From positions 1 through 64,000 of the forward strand of contig JANDJZ010000131.1 of NCBI GenBank assembly GCA_027943245.1: a DNA stretch of 64,000 nucleotides, written 5' to 3'. Position 1 is the stretch's first letter. Each line of letters begins with the position of its first letter. Origin of the DNA: Acanthamoeba sp. SK_2022b. Lineage: Eukaryota; Discosea; Longamoebia; Acanthamoebidae. A model generated the notes under the pieces. The model saw only the letters and a program-made list of their open reading frames with translations. It did not search any database and was not told the origin of the DNA. Of this stretch, positions 22,433-33,967 are shown in pieces. Position numbers and translations under genes: made by a program.

Positions 22433-23107
22433 GCCCCCCACGTTGTGTTTTCTTTTTTAACCCCTCCCCCTTCTTCTCTGTCACTTTTCTCGTGGTGGCG
22501 ATCGGCCACTCCCCCCGTCGGAAGCAACCGGGCTGGGTGTACGAGTTTCCGCCAACCCTGTTGGTGAATTAAAAGAGTGGCTCCCGGATTGGCTCGTTGA
22601 GTTTGCCAGCGAGTTTCGGGGCCGGCGCCGTGGCAACCAAGGTTGTGTCTAAGGGAGCGGGTGACGTAGCGGCCGAGGCTCCGCCCCCCCCACTCATTAG
22701 CCGAATGCTGGGCCTCAATTCGTCGCCTGCCAATCACGCGGTGGCTCGGCAGAACGGGGACGACGGGAGCCAAGAGACCACCAAAGGCACACACGGCCCA
22801 CACCAGTGCGTGGCGAGGAAAAAATACACCAGAACGCGGAGGAGTGAAAGGCGGCACCACATCAACCTCACAACCACCACCGCAATACGCACCTGGTATC
22901 TTTCGCCCTTCTTTTCGTGAAACCCTTTCGCACTGTGGGTGGCGCAGCCTTTTCTTCTTCATCATCATCTCTTCTCTCCCTCTCTCACTCTTGCATCACC
23001 ACCGTCGTCATTATTATTTTCTCTTTCTCTTACCTCGCCTTCGTTCTTCTTCGTTCTTTTTATCTCTCCAGAACAACAACTAGACCTCGCATCGTCAGAA
23101 CAACAAC
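22433..23107. promoter_or_regulatory. divergent intergenic region upstream of Rap1
   Basis: About 675 bp separate the beta-sandwich gene (-) and Rap1 (+). The last 180 bp before the Rap1 ATG are strongly pyrimidine-rich on the sense strand (CTT/TCT runs), typical of a 5' leader. No other gene is supported. Confidence 0.5.
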
Positions 23108-23829
<722 letters not shown>

Positions 23830-24047
23830 GAAGAGGAGAGCTGCCCTCGACGCCTCTTCGCCATCGCCTCCTCTGAATGTAGATAGAAGAATGCAACTGC
23901 GCCAAACACCCCCCGCGATCGACCTCCCGGAGACATGGACGCGACGACGATTATTATACCATACCCATTTAGGAGGCATCCAGTAGAGGAGAAGCCCTCC
24001 TCTCTTCCCCATCTCACTGCGTGATCTCATGTATCGTTAAACTCCAC

Positions 24048-24053
24048 AATAAA
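24048..24053 (+). terminator. AATAAA polyadenylation signal
   Basis: An AATAAA hexamer lies 219 bp after the Rap1 stop and about 60 bp before the next gene's ATG, the expected place for the Rap1 3' end. Confidence 0.5.
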
Positions 24054-24109
24054 AAAACAGGACAAAATACAAGATCTGTCGGCCAATTTGCTTGTGTTTA
24101 CAGCTAAAG

Positions 24110-25049
24110 ATGCAACGTCGCGTGGTGGTAGGCGTCACTGGGTATATGGGAGCGGGCAAGGGTGTGTTTCTTGAGAAACCCATGTGCGTCAACTTCTCGC
24201 ACCTAATGCTGTTGTGTTGCAGACACGTTCGCCAACTACCTGGCGCGCGCCAAGGGCTTCAGCCACATCTCCTTGAGCGACCTGCTGCGCGAAGAAGTTC
24301 GCAAGCGGCAGCAAGCACCGTCGGTTGAATTGCTGCGTGCTGTGCGCACCCCCTCCCCCCCCTCCCAGCTGCTCCCCTCTACACGCTCACCGGGCATGCC
24401 CACCAGGTGGGGAATGAGCTGCGCGAAGCGCAAGGCTTTGGCGTTTTAGGGAAGCTGGCGTGCAGCAAAATGGAGGGCAGTGGCGCGGCAAGGCATGTCG
24501 TTACATCTATCCGTCATCCAGCAGAGGTGGAAGAGCTCCGCCGCGGGTGCAAGGGCGCATTTTGCCTCGTCTTTGTTGACGCCCCTGCTCCCCTGCGGTT
24601 CGCTAGGTAAGAACCAACTTTGAGAACACGCCACGAGAGAGAGGAACGCCTGCACACAGCATCTTGAAAATGTCATGTGCCTATGACGTTCAGGGTCACA
24701 GCGAGGGCTAGGGAAGGCGACATGGCCAGCTTTGAAGAGTTTGTGGCAGCTGAGAGCGCACAGCTCTCTTCCTCGAATCCAGCGGGCCAGCAGCTCGTTC
24801 GCTGCAAGGAGATGGCTGATGGTGCGTGTTTGCTGCACTCGGTGCCTTTACACCAACCGCTGACTCTGCGCTCTTCACCAGTTGTGCTCGTAAATGACGC
24901 GGCCACGGAGGCCGACTTTGAACGGTGCAGTTCCCCGCCCCTCCTCAAATACGATTTGTGGCACAAAATGCTCATTGTGCTCCAGGGAGATTGAGTCGTG
25001 GCTGTCGCAGTGGAACCACAGCGACCAGGAGCATACACCACCGGTGTAA
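24110..25049 (+). CDS. P-loop nucleotide kinase, dephospho-CoA-kinase/NMP-kinase-like
   Basis: Exons 24110-24161, 24223 to about 24324, 24408-24606, then from about 24694, with a last exon ending at TAA 25047-25049. The chain begins MQRRVVVGVTGYMGAGKDTF, a Walker A motif formed across the first splice site. It continues with SHISLSDLLREEVRKRQ, VGNELREAQGFGVLGK, VVTSIRHPAEVEELR, FCLVFVDAPAPLRFARVTAR (lid-like Arg segment) and VVLVNDAATEADFERC. This order matches AAA_18/UPF0200-like P-loop kinases related to dephospho-CoA kinase and deoxynucleotide kinases. The phosphate acceptor cannot be told from sequence. The C-terminus (SWLSQWNHSDQEHTPPV) is ordinary. It lies 280 bp after Rap1 on the same strand. 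Confidence 0.75.
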
Positions 25050-25119
25050 GAAGTCGACCAAGGCGACAGAAATGTACAAGTTACAGAAATGTACAACACG
25101 TGACTTGTGGAGGAGGGCA

Positions 25120-26895
25120 TTAAGGGTCGTCCTCACCGAGGAACTGCGAGTAGATGTCGTCGAGGACCGCTGGCGTCTGATAATCGTCGAGAAGCAGTCT
25201 ACCGACGTCCGGGCTTTGATGTGGTTGTGGTGGTGGGTGCGCTGTGGGCGGCTGGTGGTGCATCTGGTACCGAGCTTCAGCCCGGGCTGCTGTTGCCGTC
25301 TCCTCCTCGTTATCGCCGTGCTCGGTCGCAGGTTGCGTGGGGTCGGCTTCGGTCTGCCAGTTGTCGATGATCGTGATGCTCCAGCAGTACTCGCCTCGTT
25401 CGTCGTAGAACGCCTGCGATCGGCTGAGAGTGTGGATGATATCACCATCGCGGTTGACCATGGGGCAGGTCACCACATACACAGGGCTCACGGTCTCCGG
25501 GCCCAGCTTGTCCCACTCTTGGAACCATTGGCCCAGCGTGTCGTGCAGGTACGTGGGGTACAGCCTGAAGGTGTTGATCTCGCGCAACTCCTCCTGTTGG
25601 CAAACGCGATCCTCGGTCAGCGCCACTCAACGGGTGGGGGAGACGTGGGCTGGGGGAGCAGAGACCCAGGAGTACTTGAACATCTTACGGAACTGGTCGT
25701 CGGCGGCGACCAGGAGAGGCTTTCGCTGGCGGCTGAAGTACTTGTCGAAGCCGGGCAGGGGGAAGTTGTGCTTGGGGAGGTAGGCCTCAGCCGCCGGGGC
25801 CATGCGTTCGATCATCCACGGCCTGTCGAAGCAGCCCAGCAGGTTGGCCGACGGCAGGATGGCCACCACCGTGGTCTGCGTCAGGTCAACCAGCGGCTGC
25901 TGGCTCACCACGGGCGGCAGGAGCGACGCGGTCGAGGCCTGCAGGCGGGCCTCGCCGGCCGAGGACGGCTGGACAACCGGAGGGCTCATCTTCGTCATGA
26001 AGGCCGACAGGGTCGAGTTGAACTGAGACCCGACCAGGTACTGGGGGAACTTGAGGTGCCCGGGCAGCACCGGCGGCGCCCACGCCCCGTTGCCGCCGGT
26101 GTTGGGGTGAGAGAGCGGCGGCCGCGGCGTGGTCGTGAGGAAGCTCGGGGTGGTGGCCGGCAGGGAGCACGAGCCGCACGACGTGAGAGCCCTCGACGAG
26201 GCCGCCGACGAAGTGGTGGCCCTGAAAGGTGGAGAGTCGGACGAGCTGCTCTGTGGCGAGGAGGTGGAGGAGCCGGCGGACCGCAGACCGCAGCCGGCGG
26301 CCAAGAGGCGCTCCATCTGGCGCTCCATCGACGCCTGTCGTTCGGCCATGTCGTGCATCTGTCGCCCGAGACCGCTGCACTCGCCGCGCAGCTCGCGCAG
26401 CTCGCGGAGGATGTCGTGCAGCACCCCGCCCTCCTGCGTCGACTGGGCTGTCGTCTTCGTGTCGCTGCGGGTCTGGCCGCCAACGTTGGCAGCTTGGGGA
26501 GTGCCCTCTGACGTTTGCCGCCGTGGCATGTTCGGGAGTGGCATCGTGAGCATCGGCACAGGAGAGGCAGCGATGCCCCCACGAGGGTTGGGTGGTTGCT
26601 GCCCCTCGGGGAGAAGACGCGCCGCCTTGACCGGACGTGGTCCCGCCTGCAGAGGCGCTGCGGTCGGGACAGGCAGAAGGACTCCGGAGGGGGCGATCAC
26701 TGTGGGCGGCTCCCCTATGGGGGTGGGTGTAGACGACGGACGGCCCCGCTTACGGGCGCGCTGCGGAGGGTCGGCGCACTTGTCGCCCTCCCCCGCGTCC
26801 ACGCATCGGCTGCACGGTCGTCCACGATCGCACGACACATGTCGCGCCTGGCAAGTGGCGCACGGTCGCCCCTGCAGGTGCCACATCTTGTGCAT
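25120..26895 (-). CDS. Zn2Cys6 transcription factor with PAS-like C-terminal region
   Basis: Exons 25666-26895 and 25120-25593 give 567 residues. A classical fungal-type binuclear zinc cluster sits at the N-terminus: CATCQARHVSCDRGRPCSRC followed by a sixth Cys after VDAGEGDK (spacing C-2-C-6-C-5-C-2-C-8-C), then a basic RARKRGRP tail. A Pro/Ser-rich middle and a short coiled segment (REQ/LRELRELRGE type) follow. The C-terminal part (LLVAADDQFRKMFKYSW, then LREINTFRLYPTYL and SPVYVVTCPMVNRDGDII) looks like a PAS-type sensor or dimerisation fold; this is a motif-level call. The 72-nt intron has an in-frame TGA. Start choice: ATG 26895 (MHKMWHLQ), because codons further upstream lack an ATG. 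A nuclear DNA-binding regulator is expected; targets are unknown. Confidence 0.85.
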
Positions 26896-26995
26896 TTGCG
26901 CTGGTTTGCCGCTCCGAGAAAATCTTACATGCTCGACATTCAACTGCTGCTTTATAGTTGCCGACCAATTAAATAATTCCAAAAAAAAAAATCCG

Positions 26996-29900
26996 CTACT
27001 TGGGGCTGAGCGTGCGAGGCGGCCGGCGAGGAGGAACGGGAGAAGAGGAGGTGAGGAGAAGGTGGAGGAAGGTGAGGTTGGTGATGAGGAGCGGGAAGAA
27101 GAGGAAGGTGTAGGTGAGCGTCGAGTATTCCATGAAGTGCGACAGCACCCGCAGGCACGTTGCGACGAAGGACTCCTCGAGCACCAGCGACAGCAGGAAC
27201 ACCAGGCCCCACGGCGAGAACACCAGCACGATCGGCAGCTGCAGGACGTTCAGCAGCCGCGACGCCGACGGCGTTATCAGCGCGTAGATGGGGCTCAGCG
27301 CGATCGCCGCTACATCGCACACACACGTGAACGCGCCAAGGACCTTTGTGAGCGCATGTGCGCCTGTGGTGGCTGTGGGGAGGGAGGAGGCAAGAACGAA
27401 AGAGAAGGAGGGGGGATACCGATCACGCAGAAGCTGAAGTTGAGCACGGAGCAGTTGGCGAGGAAGAGGAGGATGGTGCTCAACGCCACACCCGCGCCCG
27501 CGGTCCAGTCCCTTCGCTCCTCTTGAATCCAGCCTCGATCAGTACACACGTGCGGGAGCCACCGGGGGGAAGAGGGCGGTGGCAGTACCCGCGGAGGGGC
27601 CGAGAGTGTAGGTGGGCAGGTAGGGCCGCAGGGCCCTCTCGAGAGCGGGAAGGAGCACGAAGAGCCAGATGGTGATGACCAGCGCCGTGAGGCCGAACCA
27701 AGCGTACAGCAGCTGGACCCCCCCCCCATCACCGAACCCCAGTGCACGATCGCCAGGTGAACCAAAGGCAAGCAAGGGCATGATATGTAAACAGAAGGAG
27801 GGAAATAACGTAAGGGCTTACGTGTTCGTAGAGGTCGATGAAGTGGCGTAGGACAAAGGGGAGGTAGAAGATGATGATGCAAGCGGCGACGATGACGGTG
27901 AAGCGCGCCAGATCAAATGCCCACGGTCCCTTGGCCGCTGCGAACGAGTAGAGCAGGTACACGGACTACGCGGACAAGGGGAGGCGGGGTCTAGAGGTTA
28001 AGACAGCCGTGCGTGTGTGAGGTGAGGCCTGGGCGGGCACCTTGATGATCAGTGGGAAAAGGAGGAGCCACAGCGACGCCGTGTAGTAGCCGATGGGCAC
28101 GTAGATGTCCACGTCGAGCAGGAGGTAGAAGTAGAAAGACTGGTGCAGTCGCTCGATCAAGCCGTTGATCGAACGGACGGTGCCCTCCAGCGTTCTGTTG
28201 GCGCACCACGGAAACCGTCTCTATCAGCTGGCCGGCGACATGGCAACGGAGGACCGCCAAGGTCAGTACCTGCCGAGCGCGTTGACGGCGGCCACGTCCT
28301 CTTTCTTGACGGCATCGTCCTGGCCGAGCGCCTGTAGCGTGATGCAGTCGATACGATGCCTGCAACGTTTGTAGGCGACCCAGTCAAACGACCGAGAGCG
28401 CATGTGCTTCGCGTCTTCGCCACCGTCCCCCAAAACGCAGAGATGTGTACGCAGTGAACGCGGCGTGATCGCCCGAGCCGGTGCCCATGGACAGCGAGAC
28501 GATGAAGTTGAGAAGATTCAGGCGATCGCTGCCGATGGACACGTCCCTCACGAGAGCGGCGGGCAGCTTGCCCACAAGTGAGTGGGCGTAGCCCTGTGCG
28601 CACAGAGGCAAAGTTCACGGACGCGAGACGTGAGCCGTGCGCGCGATGATAAGGGCATCGGCGAGGAGGAACGGGGACACGTTATACGCACGCTGGGCAG
28701 TTGGATCTGGCAAGCGGAGCGGCGCGCGTTGCGGACGGCCGTGTTGATGAGGTCCAGATTGGGCAGTTGTCCGTTGGTCCCCTCTGTGTGGGCACGGCGG
28801 TTGCTCGGGCATGTGAGCAACTGCTCGCGCGGCTCAACACTGATGGGAAAGGGGGTACACGACGGTACCGGCCAGCAGGGTGAGCTCGCTGGGGCGAGTC
28901 GTGCGGATGTCGAGATTGACTGCGGCGATAATGGCCCCCGCGCGTTGAAATCCGAACTGCGTCCACTGGTTCAACTTGCTGGCAACTTGGGTGTTGAGGC
29001 AACCCGCAAGTCAGCGACCGAGACAACACCCACGCCTACTAACACCCACGCGACAGGGCCAGCAGAGGTGGAGGGTGTACTCTTGGTGTTGTTGATGTGG
29101 TCGAGACAGGATACAAACGGCTCAGTGGAGTGATAGCTGTTGAGCCACGCCTTGATGCCCTCGTCTCGATGCCTGCCATCGGTGAACACCGCTACAAACT
29201 CCTTGTCACGCCATGCGCGACCTTGAAGGGCACACGCGCGACGAAGAGAGATGTCAGACACCAGTGTCATGACACTCGAAAAGCGACTGAACAGGCGGCG
29301 GACGTGCTTTCGAACAGCCTCAAGAGGCCCAATAGGATCGGCGGGCCGGTCAAGAGCTGCTCGCCTGTGATGGTCATATCCCATGGGAGGACACACGCAC
29401 AGGAGTGACGGAGTGAGTGTCACGATGGCTGGGCCCAAAGAATGGAGCGGGGCCAGTACTGGGTTCGGTGTCATAGCGGGAGCTCAGCACGAGAGACTCC
29501 GTGCCGTCGCCCCGAGGGGAGGACAGAACAGCGTAGACATTGTAGCCCACATCGTCGCTAGCCGCTTCCCGATCTGAGTCGTTGCACACATGCACGCACG
29601 CACAATGTCAAGAGTTGCACAATGTGGATGAGGAGACCACGTTCGAAGTAGAGCAGCTTCTCAGTACCGGTCTCGCTGGGGTAGAGGCGAGGTCGATAGC
29701 ATTGGACGTAGACCTTGCAGCCGATGGCCGTTAGCTGTTTGCCCAGCCATACCGCTGTTCGCCTGGCAAACCAGAGAGCGCTTGCGGGTGAGCGAGAGTT
29801 GCAGGCTTGGTATAGGGAGAGCGACGACGTTCTACCTGCTCGCTTCCTGGGGCGGGACGTTGTCCTTGGCAAGCTTGGCTAAGAAGCTCTGGTACCCCGT

Positions 29901-30230
29901 GTTGTAGGTGTAGATGCTGCGAGCTTCCTCCGACCCGAAGTGTGTGTCAGCGTGTGTGGGGAGGAGTGCGTTCTCGGACAGATAGGTCCTGTCGGCGACC
30001 TTGGTTGGGTAGAACCAGAACGATGCAATGCCACACCCAAAGGCCCCCAGCCTTTGGGTTCACGAGGCCACGAAGGCAAGTGGCCAAGGAAGATTTAGAG
30101 CGATTTCTTTCACATTTTAATTAGCGTTGAATGTCAAAGGGGAAATAAGGGAGCACCCTATAACGATGCAAACCACTTTCGTGAGTATGCCGCACGCTTG
30201 GCTCAATCGTGAGATCCCACGCTGCTCCAT
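26996..30230 (-). CDS. GPAA1: GPI transamidase subunit GPAA1/GAA1
   Basis: The gene begins at ATG 30230 (MEQRGISRLSQACGILTK); its first intron joins CIVIG to LGAFGCGIASFWFYPTKVAD. It ends at TAG 26996. Diagnostic GAA1 features appear in order: an N-terminal membrane segment, RTYLSENALLP, a luminal region with VYVQCYRPRL, NVYAVLSSPRGDGTESLVLS, EFVAVFTDGRHRDEGIKAWL, GLNGQLPNLDLINTAVRNA-like text, GTGSGDHAAF, LIERLHQSFYFYLLLDVDIY, and then about six to seven transmembrane segments to the C-terminus (SLWLLLFPLIIK, FTVIVAACIIIFYLPF, LVITIWLFVLLPAL and others). GPAA1 is an endoplasmic reticulum membrane subunit of the complex that attaches proteins to GPI anchors. It has about fifteen exons; the exact count is uncertain. 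Confidence 0.92.
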
Positions 30231-30556
30231 CGTGAAGGTGACACCACCTGGCCAACTTGTCGACAGTCAAGTGCGGACTTAAATAAAAAAATGGTTTCTA
30301 TTTCCCTTTTGCTTTACAACACCCTCTTCTCCCGCTCTCCTGCTCACCTCTTCTCCCTCCTTTCTCTCTCTCTCTCTCTCGTCTCTTGCCTCTCTGCTTA
30401 CACCACCAAGCAATACAAGGAAAAATGACTAAGGAATACAAGTGTGTTGTGCGGTGGGGGAGGCCGGAGCCGTCTTCCTCCCCACCGCACCAGGCCCCGT
30501 CCGAAACTTCGAGGGAGCGGCGAGCCGGCACGCGCTCGGCGAGCGAAGTCGGCGTC

Positions 30557-30610
<54 letters not shown>

Positions 30611-30727
30611 GCTCTCCCTTCTCCCCCTCGCCCAATCTCTCTCTCCTCTCGTCCTCGCTCGCTCGCTCTTTCGTCTCGACTGGCCGTGGTCGTCGTAGTG
30701 GTTGGTTGGGGCTACGCGCGCGCGAAC
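30231..30727. repeat. (CT)n-rich intergenic region
   Basis: This lies between the GPAA1 start and the phosphatase stop (both genes on the minus strand). It contains (CT)n runs at about 30366-30384 and 30555-30614. On the sense strand these are (GA)n. The GPAA1-proximal half should carry that gene's promoter. No gene is supported; the plus-strand ORFs here are microsatellite translations. Confidence 0.6.
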
Positions 30728-33184
30728 TTAGGTGACCTCGTCGAGATTGAGCTGCGCGAGGCATCGCCTAAAGTCCTCGGTCTCCTTGCCCTGCTGCACG
30801 GTGTGGACGACCTTGGTGGCGTTCTCGAAGTGCTGCACTCGGCGCACCGTACGCTCGGCCACCTCGACGAAGCGCTCGTTGCACTGTGCACCTACCCAGA
30901 TGAAGAAGGCCTCAGGCGACTGGAGGATGTAGCAGCTGGGCGAAGGGGGGGACGACTCCTCGAGGTCGGCGAGGTTCTCCTTGCGGGCGAGCTTGGCGAC
31001 GACAAAGTCCGGGTCGTGTCGCGTGTGGGTGACGACCTGGTAGAGGCGGGTCCCTCGGTCGGCGCCGTCGCGGGCGAGGCTGAGCCGCTTGGCGAGCTCG
31101 AGCAGCTGGCAGATGAAGCCGGTGTTGGGGCTGCTGACGCCGCGCCTCTCCTTGACGAACATGTGCGTCCGCTCGAAGCCCCAGCCGTGCTTCCACATGA
31201 GGTAGCCGATCATCATCGCCGACGACCGGGAGACGCCCTGCTGGCAGTGGACGAGGATCTTCCCGTTCGAAGTAATTACATTGTCCATCCACTCGATGAT
31301 GTCGTAGAGCATGCACGTGATGTCCTCCCGCACGCCATCCAGCAGGTAGAGCGTCCGGTAGGTGAAGTCGTCGGGGTGGTAGATCGGGCAGATCGAGCCG
31401 GCGCAGTTGAGGATGTGCGTGACGCCCTGCTGCTTCAGCATCGCCTTGTCCTGCGACACGGTCTGGCTCCCGAGGTAGAGCTGGTCGGTGATCTTGGAGC
31501 AGATGCTGTCGTATTTCGTCAGCTTGTCCTGCCGCTGGTTCGCCTCGGCCTTGTTGAAGGTCTCGCTGTCGCTGCTCTGCTCCTTCTCCTGGAGGGCCTG
31601 CAGGTCGTGGAGGTTGAAGCCGCTGATGGGAATGGCCTGAATGGGTCCCGACTTGCTCATGCCGTCCGTCTTGATCGGCGGCAGCTTGAGCTTGCCCTTC
31701 CCGAGCAGCTTCTTGGGGCTCGGCGGCGTGACCGTCGGCGATGGTATCGTGAGCGAGATCGACTTGGTGATCGCTCGCGACGTACCCGACTTGCTGCTGG
31801 AAGAGGAGGAGGAAGAGGAGGAAGAGGAGGAGGAGGAGGCTGAAGAGGAAGTGGAGGAAGAGGAGGATGACGAGCCATCGGCCACTCCGTCTGTAACGGC
31901 GGCACTGGAGCCCACGGCCGATGTCGGTTGTGGCGAATCCAGATCCTGTATGGCGTTGTGGACCACGGCGTTGAGGGAGTCAGCCGACAGGGAGCGACCG
32001 CGGCCGTGGCCCGGGGAAGCCGGCGCCTGGAAGAGGTTCTTGACTCGCGGGAGGGAGAGCTTCGGAACACTTCCGTTGCATCCGCTGTCCGTGCACGGGT
32101 TTTCCCCGGCTTCGCCACCGGCAGCGCTCCTCCGTGTGAGGCGGCGCCTCTTGAGCAGTTGATGGTAAAGGTGGTGTTGGCGCGAATACGGCCTCTCCTC
32201 GTCTTCGTCGCTTCCTCCGCTGGCCTCGTCGTCGTCGTCGTCGTCGCTGTCGTCGTCGTCGTCATCATCGGCAGCAGGGCGGCGTGAGCCCAGGACAGCC
32301 CCGCTCTCGGTGGGCGTTGTCGTTGACGTCGTCGGCAGGCGGAACGGGAGGTTGTTGTGGGCGGTGAACACCGACGAGAGCGGCACCTTGTTCCCTCCTC
32401 TGAAGAGCAGCCGCAGCGCTCTCTTGCCGTCTTTCTTGAGCGCCTTCTCCAGCTCGAAGCTCTTGGCGAGGACGAGCGCCTGGGTATATCGGGTCGAGTC
32501 CTTGCCGCGCCACACGTACAGGCTATAGGCCAGCGGTTGGGCTTGGTCTTCCTCCTCCTCCGCAGCAGTCGAGCTGTTCCCGGTAACCGCGTCGCCAGCC
32601 TCACCATTCTCGTCATCGGGGGGATGTTGATGATATGAGTCCCCCCTCTCATCCTGGGCTGATGATGATGTTGCCGAGGAAGTGATGAAGGCCTCTTCCA
32701 GGCAGGCCGCAAGGCCGCGCGGCGTGAAGGCCTCCACAGAAGAGGCGAGAAGAGATTCGACCGTTGCTCTGCGCGATTCGCCGCCGGCCGCAGTCACGGG
32801 GTCGCAGCTGCTGGAGTGGGGGTGGTGGCGGCGGTCGTTTCCATTCGCGATTTTGATGGTGCGCGAAACGGCAACATTTTCCGAATAGATGTGGAGGGCC
32901 AGGTAGACCTGTTTCTTGTCGAATGAGGAGAAGGACTCGTCGAGGCAGACCGCTTCGTTGTGCACCACCTGATCGCCGGGTGCTTCTCCCTCTTGTTGCT
33001 GGCTCTCGAAGAACCGCCAGACGTGAAGCGAGCTGTTGTAGGAGCCTGCCTTTCGCCCGTCATCGCCATTCGCATCATCCCCGACTTCTCTTCTCGGGGC
33101 AGGCCAATTCGTCTCATCATCAACTCCCTTGAGAACAGAAGCCAGGGGAACAGGCCGCCTTTCAATCGCGATTCGGTTACCCAT
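30728..33184 (-). CDS. dual-specificity phosphatase flanked by gelsolin-like repeats
   Basis: A single exon of 818 codons runs from ATG 33184 (MGNRIAIERRPV) to the stop at 30728. The N-terminal region holds two gelsolin-like segments (SLHVWRFFESQ, QVYLALHIYSEN; then AYSLYVWRGKDSTRYTQALV with LRLLFRGGNKVP). A long acidic and Ser-rich linker follows. The phosphatase domain has SKITDQLYLGSQTVSQDK, GVTHILNCAG and the intact active site VHCQQGVSRSSAMMIGYLM (HCx5R with Ser), with a general-acid Asp in YLLDGVRED. A third gelsolin-like segment (EAFFIWVGAQCNERFVEVAE) closes the chain. A DSP plus gelsolin-like combination is known from plant MAP kinase phosphatase MKP1. The likely role is MAP kinase or actin-linked dephosphorylation in the cytosol. 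Absence of introns over 2.4 kb is notable here. Confidence 0.88.
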   Translation of the reverse strand: MGNRIAIERRPVPLASVLKGVDDETNWPAPRREVGDDANGDDGRKAGSYNSSLHVWRFFESQQQEGEAPGDQVVHNEAVCLDESFSSFDKKQVYLALHIYSENVAVSRTIKIANGNDRRHHPHSSSCDPVTAAGGESRRATVESLLASSVEAFTPRGLAACLEEAFITSSATSSSAQDERGDSYHQHPPDDENGEAGDAVTGNSSTAAEEEEDQAQPLAYSLYVWRGKDSTRYTQALVLAKSFELEKALKKDGKRALRLLFRGGNKVPLSSVFTAHNNLPFRLPTTSTTTPTESGAVLGSRRPAADDDDDDDSDDDDDDEASGGSDEDEERPYSRQHHLYHQLLKRRRLTRRSAAGGEAGENPCTDSGCNGSVPKLSLPRVKNLFQAPASPGHGRGRSLSADSLNAVVHNAIQDLDSPQPTSAVGSSAAVTDGVADGSSSSSSSTSSSASSSSSSSSSSSSSSSKSGTSRAITKSISLTIPSPTVTPPSPKKLLGKGKLKLPPIKTDGMSKSGPIQAIPISGFNLHDLQALQEKEQSSDSETFNKAEANQRQDKLTKYDSICSKITDQLYLGSQTVSQDKAMLKQQGVTHILNCAGSICPIYHPDDFTYRTLYLLDGVREDITCMLYDIIEWMDNVITSNGKILVHCQQGVSRSSAMMIGYLMWKHGWGFERTHMFVKERRGVSSPNTGFICQLLELAKRLSLARDGADRGTRLYQVVTHTRHDPDFVVAKLARKENLADLEESSPPSPSCYILQSPEAFFIWVGAQCNERFVEVAERTVRRVQHFENATKVVHTVQQGKETEDFRRCLAQLNLDEVT

Positions 33185-33967
33185 TCTTCTTCTTCTTCTT
33201 CCTCGTGTTAAATATCTCTCGCTATTGCTCTTCCTGGAGAGATGAACAGATAAAAAGACCACAGTTGAGATCATTAGAAAAGCTCATTCTAAAGAAAGGC
33301 CTTCCAACTATATGATACGCCAGTAGAATGAACACCAGCTTAATGATGAACTTGGCGCAAAAGAAAGGGCTCCTTCGAGAAAGATGTAACTAGGCACAGA
33401 TGAGGCTCGACAAAATAAAAAACGGTCCTCCTTGCTTACCTTGTTTTTCTTCCGTCTTGATTGTTGTGGTCAGGATTCGTCTCTCTTTTCTTCTTTCCTC
33501 AATTCGTCTTTCCCATTGAGGGGTTCTGGAAGATGTGATTTGGGGGCGAAGCGGTCGTCTAATGGATATACTCTAATTCCCTCTCCTCTTTCCCACCTCG
33601 CGTTTTAGTCTTCTCTTCTCTGTTAATGGTCGTCGAATCGAGCTGATTCGCTTTGTTTTTGGGTTTGTTCGGTCTGATGCGCGAACCTCCCCTCACCGCT
33701 TCTGCCCCGAACGCTTGCCCGGTCTTTTCTCGCTGTTGCTTACCAAGCGCACCGTTTTACGACCAACGAATTCAAACCTGGTGCGCGAACCGGTATTTTC
33801 CCCGGTGTTCGCTCTTTCATGAAATTGCCAGGCACCATCTTTGACTGCACAACAACCGCAAAAAACAGTGCAAGGAATGTAAAGCTGGCTGCAATTTTTT
33901 TACTCGAATTTATTAATTCAAGGACGCGACCCTGTGAATCGCGAGCATTTACCAAGGTTGAGGAGAG
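33185..33967. promoter_or_regulatory. divergent intergenic region
   Basis: About 780 bp lie between the phosphatase (-) and the large unknown gene (+), so both promoters must be here. A (CTT)n run adjoins the phosphatase ATG. The rest is moderately AT-rich. I saw no gene; a tRNA-like A-box near 33550 does not fold (see rejected). Confidence 0.5.

Noticed and set aside
24925..26511. 528-codon plus-strand ORF
   Set aside because: It is antisense to the Zn2Cys6 gene, whose frame holds the zinc cluster and PAS-like motifs; the long opposite frame follows from GC-rich codons.
30386..31843. 485-codon plus-strand ORF
   Set aside because: It begins in (CT)n repeats and runs antisense to the phosphatase, whose HCx5R active site is on the minus strand.
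33540..33640. tRNA-like A-box (GTCGTCTAATGGAT) and B-box-like GTCGTCGAATC
   Set aside because: Spacing would require an intron, the T-arm does not pair and the acceptor stem matches only about five bases.
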